64,000 nt of DNA from Alligator mississippiensis (taxonomy: Eukaryota > Chordata > Crocodylia > Alligatoridae): NCBI RefSeq assembly GCF_030867095.1, contig NC_081836.1, positions 30,640,338 through 30,704,337 on the forward strand, read 5' to 3'. The notes below the pieces were generated by a model. That model was given only the letters and a program-made list of their open reading frames with translations, had not been told where the DNA came from and did not search any database. Shown here in pieces: positions 26,301-33,360 of this stretch. The first letter of the stretch is position 1. The number at the start of each line of letters is the position of its first letter. The position numbers and the translations under genes were made by a program.

Positions 26301-29300
26301 ATGGACCCCAGTGGGGTCTGCCAGGCAGGGGCACAGCAGCCCCTGTCGGGCATATCTCTGCTCACTGCTCCAGCGGTGGGGCCATGGCCAGCCTGGCAGT
26401 AGCCTCCAGTGACCTGGTGAGGGAGGGTGTTTAATTCCCTCCTCCCTGTCCCACTGGCACAGACCCAAGCTAGGGTCTACCTGGTGCTCCCTCTTCACTG
26501 CTGCAGGTGTGGGGACATGCTGAAGCAGCAAGGGGGCAGGGACCTTGATGCGGCAGCAGCCCCTCTCATGTTTTCCAAGGAGCACAAGCCTCTTCCCAGT
26601 GTGGGGGCTGCACTGCAGGTGGGGGCGGGGTGGGCAGAGCTGCTGCAGACTGTGCGGGGCGAGCGGCAGCACCAGGGATTGGAGGGGTGGCCAGAGCTCC
26701 CCAAGCCCCTCCTAGCACTGCTGCCATTTGCCCCACGCAGTCTGCAGCAGCTCTGCCCGCCCCACCCCTGCCGGGAAGAGGCTTGTGCTCCCGGGAAACC
26801 ATGACAGGGGCTGCTGCTCCCCCACGGTCCCTGCCCCCTTGCTGCTCCAGCGGCAGGAACAGGGGTGTGGCCAGAGGCCAGCTGGCATGGCCCCCTTAGG
26901 CGAGGGGACAGGGAGGGGGCTTATTCTGTTGCTTGCCCCGTGCAGGGAGCAATTGGTGGTGGCAGCAACAGTCGGGGCTGAGAATAAAACCCTCCCCCTC
27001 TGCCTCAGAGGGCCATGCCAGCCAGCCTCTGGCCATGCCACTGCCCCTGTGGCAATGATGGGGAGCACTGGTTGAACCCTAGCTCTGATCTGTGCCGGTG
27101 GGACAGGGAATGGGAATTTAAACCCTGGCCCTGGTCAGTTCATTTGAGGCTACTGCCCAGGCTGGCCGTGTCCCCCCAGCACAGCTTCCCTGCAGCCGAG
27201 GGCTGCTCTAATGCTCCCCCCCCCCAGCTTCTGGCCTGAGCCACTGCAGCATGTGCCTGCGTTTCCTGAGTTAAAAATGAATGTCTATTCACTTGCAAAG
27301 TGGTTCAATCTAGTCAGGTTAGACTGAACCATTTAGATCTTTCAGTCTGCAAAGACTGAATCAATCTAGGCTCTGGCTTTTTGAATGTCTGTCCCTAGTC
27401 TTAAAGATTTTCAGTTTTTCTCTTTCCCATACAGCCCCAACTCCATCATTATTACCGGACAGGTACATGGCCCTAACCCTTCCCTGGTGCCCAAAGGAGC
27501 ATACAGCCATTACCCTTCTTACCCTGTATTCCAGCATGGTTTTTTCTCATAGCCACAGTGCAAATCCAACAGTTCCCCTGGACTTCAGTGCTCAGGGAAT
27601 CCTTTGGTCTTCCTAGTACTTCATGCATGGGCTTTTCACTAGGTAGCCTTAAAATACTGATTGGCTTTCCTGGCACATCATACTTGGCTTTTAGGAAGAC
27701 TGTATGTTTACCATAAAAGTTTGCAATTAAATCTCAGCTTCAGTGAAATCTCAGCTTCAGCTTGTCAGCTTCAGGTGCAAGGGAGATAATTCTAGCATTT
27801 TGGAGTTCGATCTTACCTAATACACTTGAGTTTGTTACAGCTGCCAGAATCCTTTGCTTTCTTTGAATACACATTAAGGCACCATGTAAATGCTCAGCAG
27901 TGCTGGTTGTACTGTACTTGTTGTTAGGGGAGAAACAAGTAACTGTTTTCTAGACCTTCATTGACTGTCGGGTGTGTGCTTGTGTCTGTAGCTTTGCCAT
28001 ATGACCAGGATGAGTGCCTGACCAGTGGGGGACCCCCAAACTACAAGGAGTAAGTCTCAAGTCTGTCTTGTCCTTGATTTTCTTTCACTGTGATGACCAT
28101 TATCTCAAACATCTCACCATTCAGGAGACTGTTGTCCAAGGGCAGTTGTATTGGGTTACTGATCTCTTTTTGATTAAATGAGTTTAGAAAGTTTCTTTAC
28201 AGAATATGACTAAAATTTATGTTGGTTCTTTAAGTACCTTTTGTCATTTTCATTCTGCCAGGCTGCTATATCTCCTGAAACAGAAGTTAATAGCCCAACC
28301 TACTCACACTCTGAAACTGAAAGCTGCTTCCCACAAATATCTTCCCTCGATCTTGTTCAGTCAGAAATACTAGATCAGCTTAATTGCTGTCCATTGCACC
28401 TTGTGCAGCAGTCAACAATTCTCAGTTTCATTTCATACATATTAAACTCCACATGTAAGTCACCTTCCAGGAAGCGACTTGGCAGTTCAGTAATGCAATA
28501 TCATTAGAAAAGGGGTGCTGGTATAGCAGTATAGAGAACAGAAAATCCACATATTAGAGCAGGAGTAGGTATAAAATGTCAAGTGCTCCTGGACTGGCTT
28601 TGTGTTGGCTCTAGTGAAAGCACAGATGTAGATATGAGAAGGGAGATGTATCCCTCTTTCAGAGGAAGGATCCAGATTAGAGGTAACTATAGGGCCAAGC
28701 CTTCAGAGAATACCAATGAGTATCTGTCTAGATAATAGGGAAGTTTTTGTCCAACAAGGAAGGATTCTGTTGTGAATTAATTCCTTCCTTCCTTCCTTCC
28801 TTCCTTCCTCCCTCCCTCCCACCCTCCCTTCCAGAAAGGGTTTTATAACTACAGGGCAACTTCCTAACCAATTTTACAGTTCTTCATTAGATGAAAGTGT
28901 GTGAATATTACCTGCTCCAAGAAATACATTTGAAATAGTCATATGAATGCACCTTATGGAATCCTGATATACTGCAGCTATAGCTCAGAGAATACATCCG
29001 TATGGCTGTATTTGGGTCCTGATCACACAAATCGCTTACACAGATCAATGGAATACTTTTGTGCTGAAAGTTGAGCAAATACCCAAGCATTTTTCTGAAT
29101 TAGGAACTTACTTTTGAGACCTATGTGTTTAAAGGTGCAAGGCTAAACATTTACTTGGCCATTTTAACAACACCCTAAAAATCTGAAGGCCCATTTTTTT
29201 TAGCAGGCACAAAGCAAGAAACTACAAAGACAAGCTCAAGACTGCACAAATGGGCATTTACAAGCAAAAGGAATAACTATGCAAAATAGCTGAATTTTGC

Positions 29301-29510
29301 CTTGCATTGCCTTCCCTTATGTTCAGACATTATTTTGCCTTTACACTAAGTTATTGTATATGTTTTTCTCCCTCACATGAGTAAAACCTGGTTTCTATTT
29401 CTAGCCACCTTCATCAGAAAACCACGTGGCCCCCTCCTCCAAGCCAGAGCAGGAATGCCGAACCACGGCTCCCAAGTCCAACCAAGCAGCCGCCAGAGAA
29501 ACCGGTATAA
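8984..29510 (+). CDS. STXBP4-like: STXBP4 (Synip)-like protein, 3' eleven exons, 5' end outside window
   Basis: Spliced coding region of eleven exons, all in compatible phase and bounded by AG/GT. The joined product, about 380 residues here, follows the order known for syntaxin-binding protein 4: EF-hand-like segment ([13 protein letters not shown], then [18 protein letters not shown]), coiled coil ([33 protein letters not shown]), then a C-terminal WW-type domain starting LPYDQDEC and ending [10 protein letters not shown]. Human STXBP4 binds syntaxin-4 and regulates insulin-stimulated GLUT4 vesicle docking; whether this protein does is inference. By eye it is only about 40% identical to human STXBP4 in conserved blocks, lower than I would expect for a sauropsid orthologue, so a paralogue is likely. 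The first WW Trp is replaced (GW to DQ). No PDZ exon was recognised in 1-8983, so that domain should lie upstream of the window. The stop TAA is 29508-29510. Confidence 0.85.
9513..9702. mobile_element. small hAT-like element
   Basis: It begins CAGTGATTTTCATCCTGTGG and ends GGTTGAAAACCAAC, the reverse of a CAGTGGTTTTCAACC hAT terminus. Flanks TTCTAGAG and TTTTAGAG match at 7 of 8 positions, consistent with a hAT 8-bp duplication. Confidence 0.6.
10715..11285 (-). mobile_element. CR1 LINE, 5'-truncated 3' portion
   Basis: The minus strand encodes the C-terminal end of the CR1 ORF2 protein ([41 protein letters not shown]), followed by the typical 3' region, which on the + strand reads AGAAGGGACCTTGTAGATCA. 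It is truncated soon after the reverse transcriptase tail and lies in an intron of the STXBP4-like gene. Confidence 0.9.
11946..12042 (+). CDS. STXBP4-like: STXBP4-like exon B (EF-hand-like segment)
   Basis: A 97-nt exon, acceptor TTAAAG and donor GTGAGC, phase 0 in and phase 1 out. It encodes [19 protein letters not shown] and [13 protein letters not shown], aligning with the ALNYLGIQPTKEQHQALRQ / QADSKGTVSFG block of STXBP4. The D-x-x-G-T loop looks like a degenerate EF hand. Confidence 0.88.
12580..13881 (-). CDS. Penelope reverse transcriptase (C-terminal part) with GIY-YIG endonuclease
   Basis: Open frame of 433 codons with no stop or frameshift. RT signatures: [17 protein letters not shown] (residues 36-52) and the catalytic YIDD at 73-76. 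A Cys cluster ([11 protein letters not shown], about 292-302) precedes a GIY-YIG endonuclease (VIYLIQC about 330, KYVGET about 343-348, RMNAHRK, and a late Glu in [11 protein letters not shown]). Together these are diagnostic of Penelope-like elements, which copy RNA at nicked target DNA. The N-terminal RT motifs are not in this frame; they are inverted just beyond it. The Met at 13881 is not a natural start. An intact frame suggests a fairly recent insertion. Confidence 0.88.
   Translation of the reverse strand: MDNPEYRPKDITDLIHFILTHNNFTFNNQHFLQMMGTAMGIKMAPQYANLFMSHLEEDFLKNCTIKPLLYLRYIDDISIIWTENLQSLIEFHQKFNSHHPSIRLSLEYSSTNISFLDTMISIQKGKIQTTVYKKPTDQHTYLHRTSNHPKHTKKAVIYSQALRYHRICTEENTRDCHLTNLKKAFTQQGHSSREVDRTFERATWIPREELLQYRRKTPTNCIPLVMTHHPALEPVQKILQKLQPILERDPILKKIFPEPPILAFKQALNLTNLITRNKLPQAQNTPKGSRPCQDKKCKTCQHISTTPTITTPHNRAISIPGSYSCTSRNVIYLIQCTKCPDGKYVGETKQLHTRMNAHRKSIKDRNTQLPVGAHFSQEGHSLSNLSVLILKGNLHNTSQRQAYELHFINLLDTRDQGLNIDIGFLTHYNLPGD
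13878..14046 (+). pseudogene. inverted upstream part of the Penelope RT
   Basis: The + strand encodes [30 protein letters not shown] and [23 protein letters not shown] is the Penelope RT motif carrying the first catalytic Asp. In the intact protein this should run straight on to the minus-strand frame, which begins at [13 protein letters not shown]. Confidence 0.8.
14580..14707 (+). CDS. STXBP4-like: STXBP4-like exon C
   Basis: A 128-nt exon after TTTCATAG, starting with two bases that complete a Gly-to-Asp junction (G|AT). It encodes [19 protein letters not shown] and then [15 protein letters not shown], aligning with the VARNLFCLQLDE and HEISNILDSQ segments of STXBP4. The donor CTG|GTCAGC is weaker than the others but is the only one that keeps phase with the next exon. 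Confidence 0.85.
14756..14980. mobile_element. small hAT-like element
   Basis: Left end CAGTGGTTTTCAAAC; reverse complement of the right end is CACTGGTTTTCAAAC (14 of 15 match). Flanking octamers match poorly (5 of 8), so the duplication is decayed. Confidence 0.6.
15067..15221. mobile_element. 155-bp hAT-like MITE with target duplication
   Basis: Termini CAGCAGTTCCCAAA and, in reverse complement, CAGCAATTCTCAAT. Flanks GGCTAGAC and GACTAGAC match at 7 of 8 positions. Confidence 0.7.
15855..15947 (+). CDS. STXBP4-like: STXBP4-like exon D (start of coiled coil)
   Basis: A 93-nt, phase 0-0 exon between CATTTTAG and GTGAGG. It encodes [19 protein letters not shown] and [12 protein letters not shown]. 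Leu spacing and charge suit a coiled coil; it corresponds to SSEADEMERLKCERDDAL in human STXBP4. Confidence 0.87.
16387..17179. mobile_element. 793-bp inverted-repeat DNA transposon, GC-rich interior
   Basis: Termini CTAGGTACAAACAG and, in reverse complement, CTAGGGACAGAAG. The right subterminal region carries repeated AAACTGGTTTAA-like motifs and is the inverted counterpart of 25911-26095. No transposase. Superfamily uncertain, since no convincing target duplication was found. Confidence 0.6.
17297..17948 (-). mobile_element. 652-bp retroposon-like insertion with 16-bp target duplication
   Basis: The same 16 bases TTCTTAAAATATTGCT occur at 17281-17296 and 17949-17964. The insert has an AT/GATA-type simple tract at one end (about 17300-17390), a TCTG run, and a GC-rich body with repeated GATGG/GGCAG units. 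A perfect 16-bp duplication with a simple tail suggests LINE-type insertion, tail on the minus strand. Family not recognised; frames within it look like low-complexity artefacts. Confidence 0.6.
17310..17413. repeat. AT/GATA and TCTG microsatellite
   Basis: A run of (AT)n with interspersed GATA/TCTA, then four to five TCTG units. Confidence 0.85.
18054..18119 (+). CDS. STXBP4-like: STXBP4-like exon E (coiled coil)
   Basis: A 66-nt, phase 0-0 exon between CCTTTCAG and GTTAGT, encoding 22 residues that begin [17 protein letters not shown]. It is a coiled-coil heptad segment matching KEKLLESDKQRKQLTEEL of STXBP4. Confidence 0.86.
18733..18921 (+). CDS. STXBP4-like: STXBP4-like exon F (central coiled coil)
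   Basis: A 189-nt, phase 0-0 exon between GCTTCTAG and GTGATG. It is the most conserved exon: [19 protein letters not shown] followed by [15 protein letters not shown], against AEAAQRQAHGMEMDYEEVI and RLLEAKITELKAQLA of human STXBP4. This block identified the gene family. Confidence 0.92.
19820..19834 (+). CDS. STXBP4-like: candidate 15-nt microexon (RTLLE), uncertain
   Basis: Fifteen bases (CGC ACT TTA TTG GAG) sit between a long pyrimidine tract ending AATCCAG and the donor GTAAAA. Inclusion would be phase-neutral and add RTLLE to the coiled coil between exons F and G. It is not needed for the match to STXBP4 and may be chance. Confidence 0.3.
20153..20269 (+). CDS. STXBP4-like: STXBP4-like exon G (end of coiled coil)
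   Basis: A 117-nt, phase 0-0 exon between TTATTCCAG and GTGAAG. It encodes [19 protein letters not shown], then [19 protein letters not shown], against DLKKRIMVLDCQLRKSEMA and ASTEKLLHFVE in human STXBP4. Confidence 0.92.
21344..22427. mobile_element. about 1.08-kb inverted-repeat DNA transposon, GC-rich interior
   Basis: Left end GGTTGTGTCTACACAAG and reverse complement of right end TGGGTGCATCTACACATGT share the GTCTACACA core, also seen in the element at 7738. The interior is GC-rich with repeated GGGAGCTGG/CAGGGC motifs and gives spurious frames on both strands. Confidence 0.55.
22725..22774 (+). CDS. STXBP4-like: STXBP4-like exon H
   Basis: A 50-nt exon, acceptor CCTTCACAG, donor GTTGGG, phase 0 in and phase 2 out. 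It encodes [16 protein letters not shown] and aligns loosely with the IQEVFSDNSTPLSNLSER segment that follows the coiled coil in STXBP4. It is the least conserved exon; it is supported mainly by phase and position. Confidence 0.7.
23056..23256. mobile_element. small hAT-like element
   Basis: It begins CAGGGGTTGGCAACCTACTG; its end in reverse complement begins TAGCAGTCAGCAACCT. Flanks CATTAGAG and CCTTAGGG match at 6 of 8 positions. Confidence 0.6.
23430..23515 (-). mobile_element. CR1 3'-end fragment
   Basis: Contains the reverse of the CR1 3' tail (TTCATAGATTCATAGATG) followed by GGAAGGGACCTCAATAGATC, as at 10740. Confidence 0.85.
24603..24736 (+). CDS. STXBP4-like: STXBP4-like exon I (linker to WW domain)
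   Basis: A 134-nt exon after TTTTTAAG, before GTAGGT, phase 2 in and phase 1 out. It encodes an acidic, Ser-rich linker, then [17 protein letters not shown], matching TLALESKELVKSVRALL immediately before the WW domain of STXBP4. Its phase-1 end joins directly to exon J. Confidence 0.86.
25120..25423. mobile_element. inverted-repeat DNA element (MITE)
   Basis: Left end GGTACCTATACACGTGCTC; reverse complement of right end GGTGCCTATACATGTGCTC (about 16 of 19 match). Internally AATTAGA/TCTAATT segments are also inverted. No coding capacity. Confidence 0.6.
25449..25743. mobile_element. 295-bp hAT-like MITE with perfect 8-bp target duplication
   Basis: Flanked on both sides by GTCTAAAG. Left end carries ATTCTCAATCAGGGTG and CACTCTGGGGTGC; same family as 32383-32695. 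Confidence 0.75.
25911..27398. mobile_element. 1.49-kb inverted-repeat DNA transposon, GC-rich fold-back interior
   Basis: Termini CTGGGGACAGAAG and, in reverse complement, CTAGGGACAGACAT. The left 185 bp are the inverted counterpart of the right end of the 16387-17179 element, and the right end matches that element's left end, so the two belong to one family in opposite orientation. The interior (about 26520-26850) is an imperfect palindrome centred near 26690. No transposase; internal frames are artefacts of GC-rich inverted repeats. Confidence 0.65.
27992..28049 (+). CDS. STXBP4-like: STXBP4-like exon J (first half of degenerate WW domain)
   Basis: A 58-nt exon between GTCTGTAG and GTAAGT, phase 1 in and phase 2 out. 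It encodes [18 protein letters not shown], against LPYGWEEAYTADGIKYFI in human STXBP4. The GW pair holding the first WW-domain Trp reads DQ here, and only one aromatic remains in the central strand. The frame is set by exon I: using the 28-nt candidate at 27434 instead would create a stop. Confidence 0.84.
28781..28836. repeat. TTCC/TCCC microsatellite
   Basis: Runs of TTCC pass into TCCC and ACCC units in the intron before exon K. Confidence 0.85.
29405..29510 (+). CDS. STXBP4-like: STXBP4-like terminal exon K (second half of WW domain, Pro-rich tail, stop)
   Basis: Terminal coding exon after ATTTCTAG. Joined to exon J it reads [16 protein letters not shown], keeping the TTxW and following Pro of a WW domain, then a Pro-rich tail ending KQPPEKPV and TAA at 29508-29510. 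Human STXBP4 has NHVTQTTSW here but a different tail. Confidence 0.85.
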
Positions 29511-30244
29511 ATCTCCTGAGAGACTCACCCCTACTCAAAACCACGTGTATTCATAATCCGGATGCTCTGCTGGGAGATGGAAAGGACACAGAACAGATGG
29601 TCCAGCCTCTGGGCAGAGCATATATCCATGAGCTGTCTTATAAGAGACTGATTCTCCTGACTAGCCACCCACAACTTCAGCAGCAAACCCGCCCGCATGG
29701 CTACCTCTGAATGATTATACAAAGCCGTTCTCTCTTGGTTTTGCAGCTTTATAGATACCAGAGAAGACATTGTCAAGAGGATATGAATGCTGGGATTCCA
29801 CCAGCAGCCTTTTACAGCAGTGTCCTATATCATAAGAGGAACACAGATCTACCACTGAGAGGCACGTAGGGCCTATAAAAATTCCTTTTGGTATTTCAGA
29901 TGAAAAGCCAAAGTAAGATTAGTGGACTATAGCAAAACCAATTGACTTTGTAGTGTCCTAGCGGTCTGGGGATACAGCTCACTTTTTTTTTGTAATGCTT
30001 ATCCCAGCTGCAGTGCTTGAAGTGAAAGAAGCAGCTCAGCTAGTCATGTGGAGAAAGGGCCCAGCTATTGGCAAATGGTATCAATAACTCCATACCAAAT
30101 GCTGTGCGGAGCACAGAGAGGACACCCTGGATGTGTTTCAGTGAAGACTCGTGGTAACACTTGGACAGTAAGCAAAAATCGCTTGAGATTTGATGACATT
30201 AGTAAAGAACATGGTAGAAATCTGATATGACACACAGTCTGGCA

Positions 30245-30250
30245 AATAAA
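30245..30250 (+). terminator. AATAAA polyadenylation signal, STXBP4-like gene
   Basis: The first AATAAA I found downstream of the stop at 29510, giving a 3' UTR of about 0.75 kb. Not confirmed by transcript data. Confidence 0.5.
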
Positions 30251-32382
30251 GCAAAAACACTGCTTACAGGATGTTTGATCCCTGAGCTGACAGAGTTGGA
30301 ATCAGTTGGTTTTGCATCTCTGAGATTAATTTAACCTGCCTGAAGCAGCTATGTGTTAGTCTTGTGTTTTTTTTTCCTTATGCAAAACAGATGCTGGCAG
30401 CTCCTAGCAGGTTGTACTGAAATGTCACAGTATAAAAAGCCATGTTCTAGCTTTAATCTGGGGAATTGTGAACATCACTTTAAGTTTCCTCTTTAGGGCT
30501 TCATGACACCGAGATCCCACATGTGCTAAAAAGAAGAGCTGTGAATACTAGTGATGTGTAATACCTACTTACTTATATGGAGCTTTTCTTATGAAAGGAT
30601 CCCCAACACTTTATAAACTACACACACAGAGAAATTACAACACCACTAAAATATAGTCAGGTCTGTGGTGGGGATAAAACAGTTAAACAAACAATTAGCA
30701 TGGTCTAAGGGAAGGAGCCGGAGCAATTTTTGTAGTTCTCAGTAAGTCAATATCTTGCCTACTCTGGACTACCTTTCTCTCAGGAAAAACCAACCAAAGA
30801 GAAGGGGGTGGATGATAGGGGGTTCTGGGTTGCTTGGAGTTTTTTCCAGAATCAACTGCTTTTTAAAATCAAAATTGTCCTGGTATACCCTGCTTCTCAG
30901 TCCTTATGTTAGCAACAGGAATGCTTTGCTGGTGCTGCAACTTGGTCTGTTCCTATGGCTTTGCATTCAGCCCATGATCTTGGACTTCCCTCTATTCTAG
31001 AGGTACAGAACAGAGGTACAGAGAAGTGCATGAGCAAAAGTCAGTCTCACCAGACTGTTCCAGCTCTGTCACTGGAGGAGTGTCATTGTTCCAAGTTTTC
31101 CCAATAGAGGTAAGTATTGTGGGGAGCAAAGCTCCTTTGAAAAATTTCCATCTCCAGTTCCATCATGCAGAGACTTGAAAATCGTTGCTCATATCACTGG
31201 TCAGTCTCTAGCCAATTTATGGGCAAGAATAAGATTCAGAAATGGCACAAGCACATCAGGAAATTTGGAAAAATCTTCGTAAAGGGGCAGGAGATGGAGT
31301 GAAACTGAGGTACTTGGGGTGGGATTTTCAAAAGGACTTGTTATTGGTCTAATACTGCTCTCATTGAAGTGAACAGGAATTTTACCACTTTGTGCAAGCA
31401 ATGCAGAGTTTGCCAAGGTCAAGCACTTTTGAACCTCACCTTTCTGTCTCTAACACCTGTGATGCTGTCTCCAGTGTAAGGTGATGCACAATTCCAAGTA
31501 GAATGACAGAATAATTGTACCCATGTATAAGTGCATAATGACCAGAGCAAGACAAAACTAGCATCGAACCAAGTAAGTGGTGAGGATTGAAAGTAGGCCT
31601 TGACCCAATGGAACTCATTCTCCCTACCCATCACACTAAAAATATACAATAAAAAGATACCCATAGTCATCTGTCCATCCCTTTTCTATAAGGTAAAGAG
31701 CCCTCCACCGTAAAGCCTCTTAAGGCATTTGACAATCCATTCAGAGAAATAAATCCTTCTGGTTCCTGCTAACCAGACAATCAAGAACATTACAGGAAAA
31801 GTTACATGCTTTTCAAAGGCGTCCATTTTTTAGTATATGACTGTTATTTCCTTGCCATTTCTCGCTGAATACATTATGTTCCTTTTAAGATTGCTTGAAG
31901 CACAAAAGCTTTCCAATCTCCTATTAATAATATCTCCTACTAACCCTTTCAGAGAAATTTTGCAAGCCAAGAGCTGAGGAGAATACTGCTCCTGCAGCTG
32001 ATGTTGATCCACATGACTCAAGATCACAAAGCTGTTGTCATGCTTCCTCTGAGGTGTATGCTATTAGGTTCAAATAGGCAAGTATCAGAGTGAAAACACT
32101 AACATCTTCTCACAGCAGCCAAGACAGGGAGAAAATAGAAAGGACAAAAGAAACAACAGCATTTAGAGAAAAGCCACTGGAAACAGCACTTAACAGAAAC
32201 ACATCTTATCTATACCTTTTCTATACAAGATCCGTAGTTTTATATAGAACCTAATTTCTTGCTCAGTTGAAATGGATGTAATTCTATTGTCGTTTTTTTT
32301 AATAATAGTTATCACTGTGTCAAATCAGTGGTATGTTGCTGTCAGTGCTGCCAATTATGACAGCAAGGAAAAAGGTCAGTAA

Positions 32383-32695
32383 CAGTGATTCTCACCCAGG
32401 GTGCTGTGGCACACTGGGGTGCCTTGCGATCCTTTCAAGGTTAAGGTGGCATGCTGTAAAATGTTAGTGCTGTTAGGTGTACAAACCTGATTCACAAGAT
32501 AAACCTAGAGTTTTCACATAGGTATCCGTAGTGTTAAAAACCTTTCGACCTGTTGCGGGTTTTCTGTGTTATCCGCAACAGAAGAGCTGCTCTATTATTT
32601 TTCTGGTTTCAAAAATAGAAGGAAAATGAAGAACTGGCATTTTCTGAGGGGTCCCTCAAGTCTATTAAGGGGTGCTTCGAGTCTAAAAACCACTG
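32383..32695. mobile_element. 313-bp hAT-like MITE
   Basis: It starts CAGTGATTCTCACCCAGG, contains GGTGCTGTGGCACACTGGGG, and ends in AAAAACCACTG (reverse complement CAGTGGTTTTT). Related to 25449-25743. Confidence 0.65.
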
Positions 32696-33224
32696 GTCTA
32701 AGGTATTAGGTCACAGCCTGTGGGCAAAATGCGAAATAACCTGGATCATATCTGTCACCAGAGGGCGCCAAACAGTCCCATTAAAATAATTAAAACCTTG
32801 TCCTAGACAGCATTTGATACACTGCAGCTATTGGAATAAACTTGTAATGACATATTTATACAAAGTAAGCAGAATCAGATTTTGAGAGTGGATTCAAATT
32901 TTGCTGTGTGGAAGTTTTTAGTCACCATTATTTCTGTTTTATTCCATAAGAATGAAAAATAATTTACGCTCTTGGCTCTTCGTAATTTCTTTACATTTTT
33001 TTTCCCCGAAGGCACAAAACAAATGAAAAGGAAAGATATAAGCAAAGCTAATTAACAGCTACGAAAGGTAAAATGAATACTCACGTGCCAATAGCAAAAA
33101 AATGACGATGGTGATGTACATGGCAGAGAGCCATTAATATAATATTTGATTTAAGATGTGATGGAGGGACTATGCCAGTAGGTCTAAAATGGATGCTGAT
33201 CTAGTTCTCCAAGTATACGACTGA

Positions 33225-33360
33225 GACTTAGGATATCCAGGTTCTTGTCCCAGCCCCACTACTGATTTCATGTGAGCTCAGGAAACTCGCGTTATTTGTT
33301 TGCCTCAGTTTCTACATTTATAAAATGGGGATTATAATATTTTACAAGGTGATTGTGCAA
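33225..33360 (+). repeat. MIR/CORE-SINE-like element
   Basis: Contains TTTGCCTCAGTTTCTACATT and ATAAAATGGGGATTATAATA, close to the well-known MIR 3' half. Confidence 0.65.

Noticed and set aside
26259..27239. Several overlapping frames of 70-137 codons
   Set aside because: Low-complexity Pro/Gly/Ala/Cys text inside a GC-rich fold-back transposon.
27434..27461. Possible 28-nt exon (CCCATACAG ... ACAG|GTACAT) encoding APTPSLLPD
   Set aside because: Joining it to exon J gives ATA TGA, a stop. Direct I-to-J splicing keeps the frame and the WW-like match.
28261..28507. Open frame after an AG, reading [17 protein letters not shown]
   Set aside because: No good donor, no family match, and exon J joins exon K perfectly without it.
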